Virus record (IMG/VR): IMGVR_UViG_3300033146_002141 | Location: 1-41,549 of that record | Strand: one strand, 5' to 3' | Source of the DNA: a virus | DNA length: 41,549 nucleotides | Part shown: positions 1 through 8,015 of the stretch, piece by piece | Position numbering within the stretch: the stretch's first letter is position 1 | Layout: each line of letters starts with the position of its first letter | Program-made: the position numbers and the translations under genes | The notes under the pieces: model-generated | Database searches by the model: none | Seen by the model: only the letters and a program-made list of their open reading frames with translations | Told to the model about the DNA's origin: nothing

Positions 1-114
1 CATTTCTGCTCTTTGCTTAGCTGCGTAGCATCAAGGTTTTATTGAATTATACATAAGATACCAAGCTATGTAGATTTGAATAATATCTCATTGCTAGTCT
101 GCGTAGCACCGGTT
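1..114. repeat. 114-bp direct repeat, copy 1
   Basis: This stretch is repeated without any mismatch at 215-328. It may extend to the left of the window edge. Each copy contains two nearly identical internal words around CTGCGTAGCA (near positions 21-30 and 99-108) and a weaker variant (GCTATGTAGA) between them. No open reading frame, tRNA or inverted terminal structure was seen in it. The role is unknown. A recombination site, a replication-linked repeat or the edge of a rearrangement are possible. Confidence 0.95.
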
Positions 115-172
115 CTATGCTTATTAATATTATTTGATTACTGAATCATAATATCATATATATAGATATTTT

Positions 173-188
173 TTCTATTCAAAGTGAT
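173..188 (+). promoter_or_regulatory. 16-nt motif shared with the 33.5-kb divergent region
   Basis: The word TTCTATTCAAAGTGAT lies between the two 114-bp repeats and occurs once more, inverted, at 33550-33565. Both copies are preceded by a run of AT/TA steps and a short ATAGA...TCTAT hairpin, and both lie upstream of outward-reading genes. It could be a phage promoter or protein-binding element. In an AT-rich genome a few 16-mers recur by chance, so this is tentative. Confidence 0.3.
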
Positions 189-214
189 TTGAAAATATCA
201 AAGTTTTATATCAT

Positions 215-328
215 CATTTCTGCTCTTTGCTTAGCTGCGTAGCATCAAGGTTTTATTGAATTATACATAAGATACCAAGCTATGTAGATTTGAATAATAT
301 CTCATTGCTAGTCTGCGTAGCACCGGTT
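215..328. repeat. 114-bp direct repeat, copy 2
   Basis: This is an exact copy of positions 1-114, separated from it by 100 bases. The flanks of the two copies differ, so the duplicated unit is bounded on the right at 114/328. The left boundary of copy 1 is not visible. Perfect identity in non-coding DNA implies a recent duplication or active homogenisation. Confidence 0.97.
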
Positions 329-500
329 ATATTTGAATATTGATCGTGTGAGCAAGCATATTCACTCGATGTAAGGAGCTGATAAGCGACTGGAATTGAT
401 GAATGTGTTCTTGGTATTAAATGTTATATTTAGGAATACTAACCTATTAATTTGAATCAAGCTCCTATTTTCATTCTTTCTGAATAAATATTTTTAATAG

Positions 501-529
501 ATTAAGCATATTTGGATGTTATGCTTGAT
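501..529 (+). other. 10-bp stem-loop
   Basis: Positions 501-510 pair with 520-529, including one G-U pair, around a 9-nt loop. No T-run follows directly, so it is not a typical terminator. Confidence 0.55.
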
Positions 530-553
530 ATTGATTAAATCTTTGTCTATTTA

Positions 554-591
554 TATAGCTTGATAGAATTAATTCTTTCTATCACGCTATA
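554..591 (+). other. 15-bp stem-loop (one mismatch)
   Basis: Positions 554-568 pair with 577-591 with a single internal mismatch and an 8-nt loop. This is the strongest secondary structure in the left leader. The downstream sequence is not a U-tract, so a regulatory or processed RNA element is more likely than a terminator. Confidence 0.65.
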
Positions 592-693
592 ACTTGGTTT
601 AATATCTTCTTATCTTTATCATTTCTTTTTTATATCAATCTTATTGTTTTTTCAATATCTTCTTTAAAAAATCTCGCCTACTATAGACCTTGA

Positions 694-742
694 TAGATCA
701 TAGAATAGATCATAGAATAGATCATTCTAGGTTCTATTCTAT
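694..742 (+). repeat. 12-bp tandem repeat merging into a hairpin
   Basis: TAGATCATAGAA occurs twice in tandem (694-705 and 706-717), followed by a diverged third unit (718-729). ATAGAATAGA at 712-721 then pairs with TCTATTCTAT at 733-742. Short direct repeats of this kind upstream of a DNA-binding protein gene could be iteron-like sites, but nothing proves binding. Confidence 0.55.
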
Positions 743-863
743 ATCTATAATATAATTATAATATAAAGAACTATATTATAATCTAGGTTAAGTTCTCGCA
801 AAAAGAAATTATTTTTTAAAACACATGAATAAATATAAAAATTAAAACACGAAAGGAGTACCA

Positions 864-2156
864 ATGAAGAATAATGATCTTAATATTTTAAAAAATGAAA
901 AGTTTATAAATTATTATCCAGAATTATGTGGATTAACGAATAGATGTGTATTATCATCGATAATGTTATCTTATTTATTAAATAGAAATCCTAATGATCG
1001 TATCACAAGAAAAGATATCCTAGAAGATTTAGGATTTTGTGACACTCAATACAGAAGAACTATTAAAAATTTAATGAATTCTTCAATAGTAAAAGAAATA
1101 AAAATAGAAAATACACATGAAAGACAATATATATTGGATATATCAGCACTCAATGTATATTTAGGATGTTTAGATAGTATAGTAAAAGATTATAATCCAA
1201 AAAGTGAACATATCATGTATAATATGGAATCTAAATGTGTATGGAATGATAAATTAAAAAAATATACACTATGCGGGAAAGTATTTTCATATAGATGTAG
1301 ATATTATCCTATATTATGTAAAAAATTTGATATAGATATAATAGGAGCTATTGTATTACAAAATATATATTATTGTAGTAATTTTGGAGAATATGAATAT
1401 AGCAAGTCTATATGTAAACCTAAGGGATATGTTCCTACATATAAACCAGGTACTGCATTCACAGAAATGTTATCAATGACAGATAGTGTAGTAAGAGGAA
1501 GAATTAATATATTAAGAATAAAAGGATTAATAAAATCTAGACGTTTCAATAATAATATATTTAAATATAATATAGTTAAACAGGCTTTTTATAAACCATT
1601 TGCAAAAGAATGGGATGGCAATAATACATGGGATGATAATATTGAAGTATATGATATATATTCAGATGTAAAAGATGAATTTATAGCAGTAAATGAAAAT
1701 GAACAAAGACAGGTAAAAACACATTTTTCAATGCATAAAAATAAAGATAATAAAATATTATTCAAACAAGTGTATTATGATGCATTACATATAGATACAT
1801 CATTATGTGATGATATACCGGTATCAATACAAGGAATGACTAGACGAATAAATACATTTTTAAATGACACATTCAATAAAGATGAAGTAATAAGATATGT
1901 AAATAAGAAAGAATTGATAGATATTATAGGAAATTTTCAAATATTAGCAGCCAATGATAAACGATTATCATATAAATTATTAGAAAACCTTCAAATGATA
2001 AAAAAGAAATTTATAACTAAAAAATTAAATATGAATTGGATATTTAGAAATATATTACCACTGTTAAATAATAAATATTCTAATATTAACAATGGTAATA
2101 AATTATATAATATAGTAAGGGCAGCAAAATTACCGGATCCTATATATATTTATTGA
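864..2156 (+). CDS. Putative DNA-binding protein with two winged-helix-like segments
   Basis: This is a 430-residue cytoplasmic protein with no signal peptide or membrane segment. Two segments look like winged-helix domains. The first is at about residues 25-95, with ITRKDILEDLGF followed by a recognition-helix-like TQYRRTIKNLMNSSIV. The second is at about 150-235, with LSMTDSVVRGRINILRIKGL. The remaining C-terminal half is charged and helical. The start is well supported by AAAGGAG upstream of the ATG. The gene stands alone on the plus strand behind a long leader with repeats and hairpins, and its end overlaps a leftward gene by 7 bases. Tandem winged helices are typical of plasmid and phage replication initiators and of some regulators. 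Either role is possible here, and no specific family was recognised. Confidence 0.8.
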   Translation: MKNNDLNILKNEKFINYYPELCGLTNRCVLSSIMLSYLLNRNPNDRITRKDILEDLGFCDTQYRRTIKNLMNSSIVKEIKIENTHERQYILDISALNVYLGCLDSIVKDYNPKSEHIMYNMESKCVWNDKLKKYTLCGKVFSYRCRYYPILCKKFDIDIIGAIVLQNIYYCSNFGEYEYSKSICKPKGYVPTYKPGTAFTEMLSMTDSVVRGRINILRIKGLIKSRRFNNNIFKYNIVKQAFYKPFAKEWDGNNTWDDNIEVYDIYSDVKDEFIAVNENEQRQVKTHFSMHKNKDNKILFKQVYYDALHIDTSLCDDIPVSIQGMTRRINTFLNDTFNKDEVIRYVNKKELIDIIGNFQILAANDKRLSYKLLENLQMIKKKFITKKLNMNWIFRNILPLLNNKYSNINNGNKLYNIVRAAKLPDPIYIY

Positions 2157-2479
2157 CAAGCAAGTACTGATTCTGCTATGATACTTTTGATTTGTTTGAT
2201 AGGAATAGATCCTTCTGATCTTTTTATTTCAATTCCTTCATTAAATATTATCATTGTAGGGATATTTTCTATATTATAAGATTCTGATAATGCATCTAAT
2301 TCATTAATATCCATATTAATGAATTTCATTGAATTTTTATCAACTGTCATTTTTTCAACCTTTTTGATTGCAGATTTCATAATTCCGCATGGAAAACATC
2401 CATTTGAGGTGAATAAAGCAACTGTTAATCCTGATTTTGTTGAATCGTTAAATTCTTGTTCATGTAATATTTGTTTCAT
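2150..2479 (-). CDS. Thioredoxin-like protein
   Basis: A 109-residue thioredoxin-fold protein. The active-site motif is CFPC at residues 28-31, and the cis-proline loop is IPT around P74. The usual beta-alpha order and length of about 105-110 residues are kept. The start used here is the second in-frame ATG because AGGAG lies 8 bases before it. An upstream in-frame ATG would add 17 unlikely residues. There is no signal peptide, so it should act in the cytoplasm as a small disulfide reductase or redox partner. The FP dipeptide between the cysteines differs from the common GP and will shift its redox potential. It is the last gene of the leftward fibre cluster. T4-like phages often carry a thioredoxin or glutaredoxin serving ribonucleotide reductase, but no such enzyme is in this window. 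Confidence 0.85.
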   Translation of the reverse strand: MKQILHEQEFNDSTKSGLTVALFTSNGCFPCGIMKSAIKKVEKMTVDKNSMKFINMDINELDALSESYNIENIPTMIIFNEGIEIKRSEGSIPIKQIKSIIAESVLACQ

Positions 2480-2496
2480 ATTATATACTCCTATGA

Positions 2497-2934
2497 TTAT
2501 AAAGTTTGATCTACTACTTCGCCCGTCCATGCTGGCATATTTAATGCTCCGTCATTACCGGATCCTACTGTTATCAAATTATCCATATCTGGCTGATTTC
2601 CTGTTTCCCATTGACCCGGAGACAATGCATCATTTTGACTAAGGATAGAAGATTTTTTCTTATTAAATATATCTTTAACTTTTGATATATCTATTATATT
2701 ATTATTATTATTATTGATTGATTTAGCAACTTGAATATTATCATTTTTATGATTATGGTTTTGTAAAATATGATTATTATTATTAACAGATGCTAAAGGA
2801 ATTTGTTTAATAATCTTTGTATTATTATCTCTCATAATTTCTATTAATTCGCTAGTTAGTTTATTTGATTTATCTAACGCATCTGATATTTTAGTTAATG
2901 CATCAATTAGATCACTACTTTTTAATACTGTCAT
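2497..2934 (-). CDS. Hypothetical protein in the tail-fibre cluster
   Basis: A protein of about 145 residues and unknown function. The N-terminal 45 residues are predicted helical, perhaps coiled coil. An asparagine-rich linker follows (about residues 50-90, several runs of N), then a short lysine-rich patch and a C-terminal tail rich in G, N and W. The layout of helix, flexible linker and aromatic tail resembles small virion or fibre-associated proteins, but no family was recognised. The ATG at 2934 is preferred over the one at 2946 because GAGG lies 6 bases before it. The gene sits between the thioredoxin-like gene and an unknown gene and shares their direction. Confidence 0.7.
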   Translation of the reverse strand: MTVLKSSDLIDALTKISDALDKSNKLTSELIEIMRDNNTKIIKQIPLASVNNNNHILQNHNHKNDNIQVAKSINNNNNNIIDISKVKDIFNKKKSSILSQNDALSPGQWETGNQPDMDNLITVGSGNDGALNMPAWTGEVVDQTL

Positions 2935-2957
2935 ACAATACCTCATTCATTTTTCAA

Positions 2958-3302
2958 TTAGTTAAATTTAATTTCATTTATTTCTGGAGGTATATTTATA
3001 ATTTGATCTTTATTAATATTTTTAATCAATTTAAAATAATACTCCTTAGTATTATTATGTTCTATTTTAATCAATTTGATATCTTTATTTTTAAATGGCA
3101 GTTTAGTAATATATTCTAATTTTTCAATTAATCCGGATCTCGGATCCATACCATCCTTTTTTCTTACAAATAAATCCTTCCATCTATTTGTATACTTACA
3201 ATGCATTTTTTTATTTTTATCATTTTTTATTTCTAAATGACATAATTCATCAGTGAGTCTATGCGTCGATATTGACTGTCCTATTTTTAAATCTATATTC
3301 AT
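2958..3302 (-). CDS. Hypothetical protein
   Basis: A 114-residue lysine-rich protein with no signal peptide or membrane segment and no recognised domain. It starts 12 bases after the large LamG protein gene and has AAGGAG before its ATG. It therefore belongs to the leftward fibre operon and may be an accessory or assembly factor for the fibre. This is inferred from position only. Confidence 0.7.
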   Translation of the reverse strand: MNIDLKIGQSISTHRLTDELCHLEIKNDKNKKMHCKYTNRWKDLFVRKKDGMDPRSGLIEKLEYITKLPFKNKDIKLIKIEHNNTKEYYFKLIKNINKDQIINIPPEINEIKFN

Positions 3303-3313
3303 TTTATACTCCT

Positions 3314-5950
3314 TTATGGGTTGTAGTAAAATCTACCAGCACCGTTGCCATATTGACCAGCAATGAATAAGCTATCTACGATATCATCCATATATATAAA
3401 TTCTTGCAAACTTCCTATATAACCATTGGATTCATTCGTATCCATACCTAATCTAGTACTTGATAAGCTATATCCTATAGCATCATTAGGTAAATTTGTT
3501 TTTTGATATACAAATTTACCATCTATATAAATATTGCAATCATTTCCGTGAATTAAACACCATATCTGATGATATGTGTTGTCTGCATAATTACCAGAAA
3601 CCGTAAATTCTGTTGCTATATTATCATTATATAATGATATTTTAATTCCGGTTGTATTTTCAACAGTCATTCTAAATCCATTAATCGGACTGACTGTTGA
3701 TAAACAAGATATTATAGTTCCTGATCCGCTTACCATATTAGTTTTGAACCACATACCTAAACTAAAATATTGTTTATTAAAATCTCTAGAATAATCTCTT
3801 TCTGATATATCAATATTTAAGTAATTAGATCCGTTAAATTTTGCAGAATATGCTCTACCTATACCTACATCATATCCTACTGAATTAATACTAGTAGCTA
3901 CATAATCATTTTTCTCAGATCTTCTAGAACCAGATACCTCATCTAATGCAAATACATCTATTACATGATCAGATGGATATTGTCTATTTATATTATAATT
4001 GTATGAAGGAAATGATCCCAAACCTCCGTTATATAATTCATTGACAATATCAGCACGAACAGTTTCATTATCTGGTATATCGATATCTTTCCAATATAAC
4101 AATTTACATCTCCTCGCTAGCGCTGCAGTAGATGATGATCCAAAACATAAATTACTTGATGGATATAATGTATTATCATATGATGCAGATCCTTTGTATG
4201 CATTATTTGTATAGTATGATACCTTTCCGTTTGATGCGATTACTACTACATGTCGCCAAGTATTATTTGGTCTTTCATTATGAGGAATTGTTATTGCTGA
4301 ATTATTAGATTGTCTTATTGATACTTCATCCCATGCATCTATATATACAAATGAGTTAGTATTATCAGAATTACCACAACCCAAATCGCATCCACTATAT
4401 CCGCCTTCTACTTTTGTAAAATATGAAATGATAAAACCAGTATTTGGATTATTAAACTGAGCAGTTCTTAAATATAAATAATGAGAAGAAAATCTAGATA
4501 CATATCCATGAATTGAATCATATTCAGTTATTATATTAGAGCTTGATGGAGACATATGACCACAACCATTAATTTTATTATGTTGAATTCCATCTGGATC
4601 ACCTAATCTACAAACCATTTCTAATGATCCAGCAAATTTATCTAATGTATCATTATTGAAAAGCATTTTATTAGTTTTTATATAATCACTATCAAAATCA
4701 GATTTTCCGTTGGTTGGATAAAATGCTCCTGTATAATTAGTACCGCTTGTTTTTTCATAAGCTATTTTATATTTTTTATCTGCATCAGGAAGTATTTTTT
4801 GGAAAGGTGTATTGTCATCATTAAGGATTTCTAAATTTTTAATTTCTAATTTACCCCAACTTGAATCATATTCAGATGCACCAAGAAACATTATCATAAC
4901 AGTTACATAGTCTGTAGCAAAATCATTTTTATTTATTAAATTTGATATTGCAACCGGAGTATCTCCATCTGAATCGGATGTATAATATTCATCTATAATT
5001 CCATTGCCTTTGATGATAGGAGGATTTGGAGGTATAAAATCATTATCATATTTTGAATATTTTCCGTCATATATTCTAAATTTAATAGTATTGCTATTTC
5101 CTAATAAATTAACTGCAAAATATGCTTGAGTTTTTATTTTTTTATTATGTAAAAATTCTTTTTTATATGATCTAAATAATATAGGACCTATATACCAATG
5201 ATCGGAACCGGATACTGGATGTTGAAATAAAAAATGATCTGAAGAAATTGATGCATTCATATTTGTATGATAAGTATACGGATGATTATTCCAATTATAA
5301 TCAACATAATCCCATTGAGGGATTTCATAATTTTTAATATCCCATGATTCATTCTTGCATATAATTAATTCATCTATATATCCATTTACAGGAGATGAAT
5401 AAATGTAATTATTTCCAATTAATAAACTATTTCCTCCGGATAATACATTCTGGGATGGCACATTTTGGCTAAATATAGTAATTCCGTTCATGGTACCAAT
5501 AAATGTGTTATTATCATAACTTATTCTTAAATCATATATTGTATTTGATTCACATTCTATAGCACTTATCATTACATCAGGAGGTGTAACTTTATATATT
5601 TCAAATTCTATCTTATTATTATTTAATCTAATTTCCCATCCATTTCCGGATCCTGTGTATGTAGATAATATAACACAATTTGAAACAGATTCTAATATTA
5701 ATTTAAAATCAATCGTCCATGTATTGCCCAAATCCCAATCTTCTGATGGATCTATAGAAACATAAGAACCAACATTTCCATCTATTTTTAAAGACGATGT
5801 CTTTAAAGCATATTTATTTTTAGATATTTCTGTCCCTCCGTCAAAATTAATATAATGATCTTTTCCATAATCTTTTACAAATTGGGATCCATCTTTTCCA
5901 TTGAAATGCAATAATAATTTTATATTGCTATTGTTATTATAATATGCCAT
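3314..5950 (-). CDS. LamG-domain tail fibre / receptor-binding protein candidate
   Basis: An 878-residue beta-rich protein that is probably an extracellular adhesin at the tail tip. Residues about 5-200 form a LamG-like (concanavalin-type) domain, from LLLHFNGKDGS to the closing GYIDELIIC strand. Residues about 210-400 are a second beta domain. Residues about 430-640 and about 665-870 look like two further LamG-like jelly rolls; the last contains WFKTN, IYIDGK and GSLQEFIYMDD, which are typical strands. LamG domains bind glycans, and phages use them in fibres to recognise capsules, lipooligosaccharide or flagellar glycans. The gene begins the distal half of a leftward fibre operon and follows two fibre paralogues. 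An AAGGA site precedes its ATG. I see no catalytic motif, so binding rather than depolymerase activity is the safer call. Confidence 0.8.
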   Translation of the reverse strand: MAYYNNNSNIKLLLHFNGKDGSQFVKDYGKDHYINFDGGTEISKNKYALKTSSLKIDGNVGSYVSIDPSEDWDLGNTWTIDFKLILESVSNCVILSTYTGSGNGWEIRLNNNKIEFEIYKVTPPDVMISAIECESNTIYDLRISYDNNTFIGTMNGITIFSQNVPSQNVLSGGNSLLIGNNYIYSSPVNGYIDELIICKNESWDIKNYEIPQWDYVDYNWNNHPYTYHTNMNASISSDHFLFQHPVSGSDHWYIGPILFRSYKKEFLHNKKIKTQAYFAVNLLGNSNTIKFRIYDGKYSKYDNDFIPPNPPIIKGNGIIDEYYTSDSDGDTPVAISNLINKNDFATDYVTVMIMFLGASEYDSSWGKLEIKNLEILNDDNTPFQKILPDADKKYKIAYEKTSGTNYTGAFYPTNGKSDFDSDYIKTNKMLFNNDTLDKFAGSLEMVCRLGDPDGIQHNKINGCGHMSPSSSNIITEYDSIHGYVSRFSSHYLYLRTAQFNNPNTGFIISYFTKVEGGYSGCDLGCGNSDNTNSFVYIDAWDEVSIRQSNNSAITIPHNERPNNTWRHVVVIASNGKVSYYTNNAYKGSASYDNTLYPSSNLCFGSSSTAALARRCKLLYWKDIDIPDNETVRADIVNELYNGGLGSFPSYNYNINRQYPSDHVIDVFALDEVSGSRRSEKNDYVATSINSVGYDVGIGRAYSAKFNGSNYLNIDISERDYSRDFNKQYFSLGMWFKTNMVSGSGTIISCLSTVSPINGFRMTVENTTGIKISLYNDNIATEFTVSGNYADNTYHQIWCLIHGNDCNIYIDGKFVYQKTNLPNDAIGYSLSSTRLGMDTNESNGYIGSLQEFIYMDDIVDSLFIAGQYGNGAGRFYYNP

Positions 5951-5960
5951 CTTATATTCC

Positions 5961-6626
5961 TTATGTTAAATTTTCATCATATGTATTCATTTGGGCATTC
6001 CATACTGCAAATGATACTGGATTTGGGGTTTGTATTAATTTTTCATTATATAAACGCATTTGTTGATTCCATGTAGGAAATTGTATTGGATTAGGAATTT
6101 GTATTAATTGGGTATCATATTCCAACATAGATTCCGTCCATGAATCAAAAGGTGGAGCATTGTACTGCATATATGATATAGTAAGTTTATCCCCTACTTG
6201 TAATATGCCATCTAAATCCATACCGCTCCAAGAAATTTTGTTCGGGATATCTCCTATTATATAATCATCTCCATAAAATAAACTCGGAGCATTCTTAACG
6301 CTCATTATTACAGATCCTAATTTAGGAGTTCCTAATGTTAATGCTACATATCCATTAGTTATATCATCAGAATTTAATATAAATCTTTCTGTTTTTATAA
6401 TTCTGATATTAGCGGAACTATTTTCATGCAATTCTATAGCATCTTTAGTTCTTATAGGAGTCATGTATTTATTATCTGACGTACAATTTATTATATCAGA
6501 TATTGATGCTTTGTCATCAATTTTTTTTAATTGTGCATGATTGAGTATATTATGCAAACCCATTTTAGTTTTGCTTACTCGAATTACTGTATGATCAGCA
6601 CTCCAATTTCCGGTTTTTGTTGCCAT
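5961..6626 (-). CDS. Tail fibre protein with C-terminal 22-residue repeats
   Basis: A 221-residue virion protein. Residues about 30-65 carry the fibre motif DDKASISDI...YMTPIRTKDAI, common in phage tail fibre and collar proteins. Residues about 75-155 form a beta module ending in W-x(3)-L-x(3)-LQVGDKLTISY. From about residue 157 the tail is built of imperfect 22-residue repeats with P..F..W...M..Y...L in each unit. It is a clear paralogue of the gene at 6756-7208, which has the same motif and module but lacks the repeats. The ribosome site is weak (TTAGG inside the end of the preceding small gene), so coupled translation is likely. Its probable role is a fibre or fibre-adaptor subunit. Confidence 0.75.
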   Translation of the reverse strand: MATKTGNWSADHTVIRVSKTKMGLHNILNHAQLKKIDDKASISDIINCTSDNKYMTPIRTKDAIELHENSSANIRIIKTERFILNSDDITNGYVALTLGTPKLGSVIMSVKNAPSLFYGDDYIIGDIPNKISWSGMDLDGILQVGDKLTISYMQYNAPPFDSWTESMLEYDTQLIQIPNPIQFPTWNQQMRLYNEKLIQTPNPVSFAVWNAQMNTYDENLT

Positions 6627-6630
6627 ATCA

Positions 6631-6744
6631 TTAACCTAATAATATTTTAGATGTAGATTTAGCACCTGATGTTTTTCTAATTTTTTTATTTTCATCTATT
6701 AAAATATTATCGGTCAATACTTTAACTTTCTTTTTCTTTTTCAT
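6631..6744 (-). CDS. Small lysine-rich peptide between two fibre genes
   Basis: A 37-residue open frame with an ATG preceded by GGAG at normal spacing, filling the gap between two paralogous fibre genes. The N-terminus is MKKKKKVKV and the peptide is strongly basic throughout. The stop lies four bases before the ATG of the next fibre gene, so translation is probably coupled. It could be an assembly or chaperone peptide, a nucleic-acid-binding peptide, or simply a translational link. No homologue was recognised. Confidence 0.65.
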   Translation of the reverse strand: MKKKKKVKVLTDNILIDENKKIRKTSGAKSTSKILLG

Positions 6745-6755
6745 TATTATATCTC

Positions 6756-7208
6756 CTATCTTGCATTATATGATATTGTTAATTTATCTCCAATTTCTAA
6801 TACTGATTCTAATTCACATTCATTCCAAGTTAAAGTTCCATATAATGGATCATATATAAAATCATCGTTTATATATTGACCCGGTGCATTTTTAATTCTT
6901 AATATAAGAGAATTCGGCTCGGCAAGTATTGATAATGTTACACATTTATTTGATATATCAGAAGCACTTAATACAAATCGTTCTACTCGATAGTCGGAAC
7001 CACTATTTCCACCTGTTACTCCATGAGTTTGTATCGCTAATAAAGTTTTACTAGGAGTCATATAATGATCATCATTATCACATAGTGTTATATCAGCAAC
7101 TGTTGCCTTATCAATATCTTTAGAGACCTGTCTGTCATTGGTTACATTCTCTAGATTTAATGAACTTTTATCTAAATATATATGTGTGGATATAGATGTA
7201 TTACCCAT
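6756..7208 (-). CDS. Tail fibre paralogue (short form)
   Basis: A 150-residue protein aligned end to end with the first 155 residues of the gene at 5961-6626. Both share DKATVADI...YMTPSKT and the closing beta module with W-x(3)-L-x(3)-LEIGDKLTISY, but the C-terminal repeats are absent here. Tandem paralogues of this kind usually arise by duplication and let a phage vary receptor binding. GGAG lies 9 bases before the ATG. It belongs to the same leftward operon, directly after a larger fibre gene. A structural subunit of the tail fibre or baseplate rim is the likely role. Confidence 0.75.
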   Translation of the reverse strand: MGNTSISTHIYLDKSSLNLENVTNDRQVSKDIDKATVADITLCDNDDHYMTPSKTLLAIQTHGVTGGNSGSDYRVERFVLSASDISNKCVTLSILAEPNSLILRIKNAPGQYINDDFIYDPLYGTLTWNECELESVLEIGDKLTISYNAR

Positions 7209-7211
7209 AGA

Positions 7212-8003
7212 TTAAGTCTCCGTTATAAGAATTCTTCCGTTAAATCTATTATCAGGAGATTCAGTAACTCTTATATGTATATCACCATTCGCTTTTACCA
7301 TAGTATCAACATCAACCCTAATAAAATCATAACCGCTTAATTCCTCTACTTGTATGTGAGGAAATAACCCACAACCAGATAATGATTCAGTTACTATTAA
7401 GGTATATATGCCTCCAGACGCAGTCCCCCAATCAACAGTATTATTGAATGCTTGTGCATATGATGATTTTGCATCTACACCTTCTATCGCAAATCCTGTT
7501 CTATTTAATATATATCCTACATCGTCTGATATTGCCCATATCATAGCTTTTCTAATATCACCAGTTTGATATATTATAGTATCAATTGATTTTATTTGTG
7601 GAGCATCTGGATCTAATGCATAGGTAGTACCACTTACAAAAGTACCAGATGGGAACTCAGTCATTCCTGAATAAGTAACTCGAAAAACATCACTATTAAT
7701 CACTTCAGTTACGATACCTAGGGATTCGGCATGCTCTTCTGTATCTCCTTGTGCTAATAACCAAGTATTGCCATCATTTCTCACAGGATCTAACACAGAG
7801 AATCCGTGTCCATTCATTGATATAACATCACTAGTTCCTCCGTTACTTCCAGCATTTATCCATCTAACTCCGTTGCTGAAATATACAGTTTCATCTGTCG
7901 GATCATATACTAATCGTCCGTCCATATCTAATGCATCAACAATATCAGTATTAATATGTTGAAGGAATAGTTTTCCTCTTAAGTTTATGCCATAATCTTT
8001 CAT
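7212..8003 (-). CDS. Tail fibre / structural protein with a fibre repeat domain
   Basis: A 263-residue, mainly beta protein. The N-terminus (LFLQHINTDIVDALDMDGR then VYDPTDETVYFSNG) is the common fibre start that ties the shaft to a panel-like domain. Residues about 65-150 contain a segment of the HGFSVLDPVRNDGNTWLLAQ type seen in many phage tail fibre and baseplate proteins. The C-terminal 90 residues are another beta domain. It is preceded by AAAGGA and followed after 3 bases by the short fibre paralogue. No enzymatic motif was seen. It probably forms part of the receptor-binding apparatus. Confidence 0.7.
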   Translation of the reverse strand: MKDYGINLRGKLFLQHINTDIVDALDMDGRLVYDPTDETVYFSNGVRWINAGSNGGTSDVISMNGHGFSVLDPVRNDGNTWLLAQGDTEEHAESLGIVTEVINSDVFRVTYSGMTEFPSGTFVSGTTYALDPDAPQIKSIDTIIYQTGDIRKAMIWAISDDVGYILNRTGFAIEGVDAKSSYAQAFNNTVDWGTASGGIYTLIVTESLSGCGLFPHIQVEELSGYDFIRVDVDTMVKANGDIHIRVTESPDNRFNGRILITET

Positions 8004-8015
8004 AATTTATGTCCT

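Larger units (their letters stand above)
329..863 (+). other. Non-coding leader with a series of hairpins
   Basis: No gene is visible here. The stretch holds a 7-bp inverted repeat at 334-340/358-364, a possible long-range pairing of AGGAGCT (374-380) with AGCTCCT (460-466), a 10-bp hairpin at 501-529, a 15-bp hairpin at 554-591 and a 12-bp tandem repeat plus hairpin at 694-742. AT-rich sequence with TATAAT-like words follows (745-775). The next gene has a clear AAAGGAG ribosome site at its start. The region may be a structured leader, or it may carry a small RNA or origin functions. I recognise no known RNA family. Confidence 0.5.

Noticed and set aside
1-328. Insertion sequence or transposon bounded by the repeats
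   Set aside because: The repeats are direct, only 100 bases apart, and no transposase frame or terminal inverted repeat is present.
1-863. tRNA genes or a CRISPR array in the left non-coding region
   Set aside because: No tRNA T-arm or anticodon arm pattern fits, and the 114-bp repeat occurs only twice with one spacer, far longer than CRISPR repeats.
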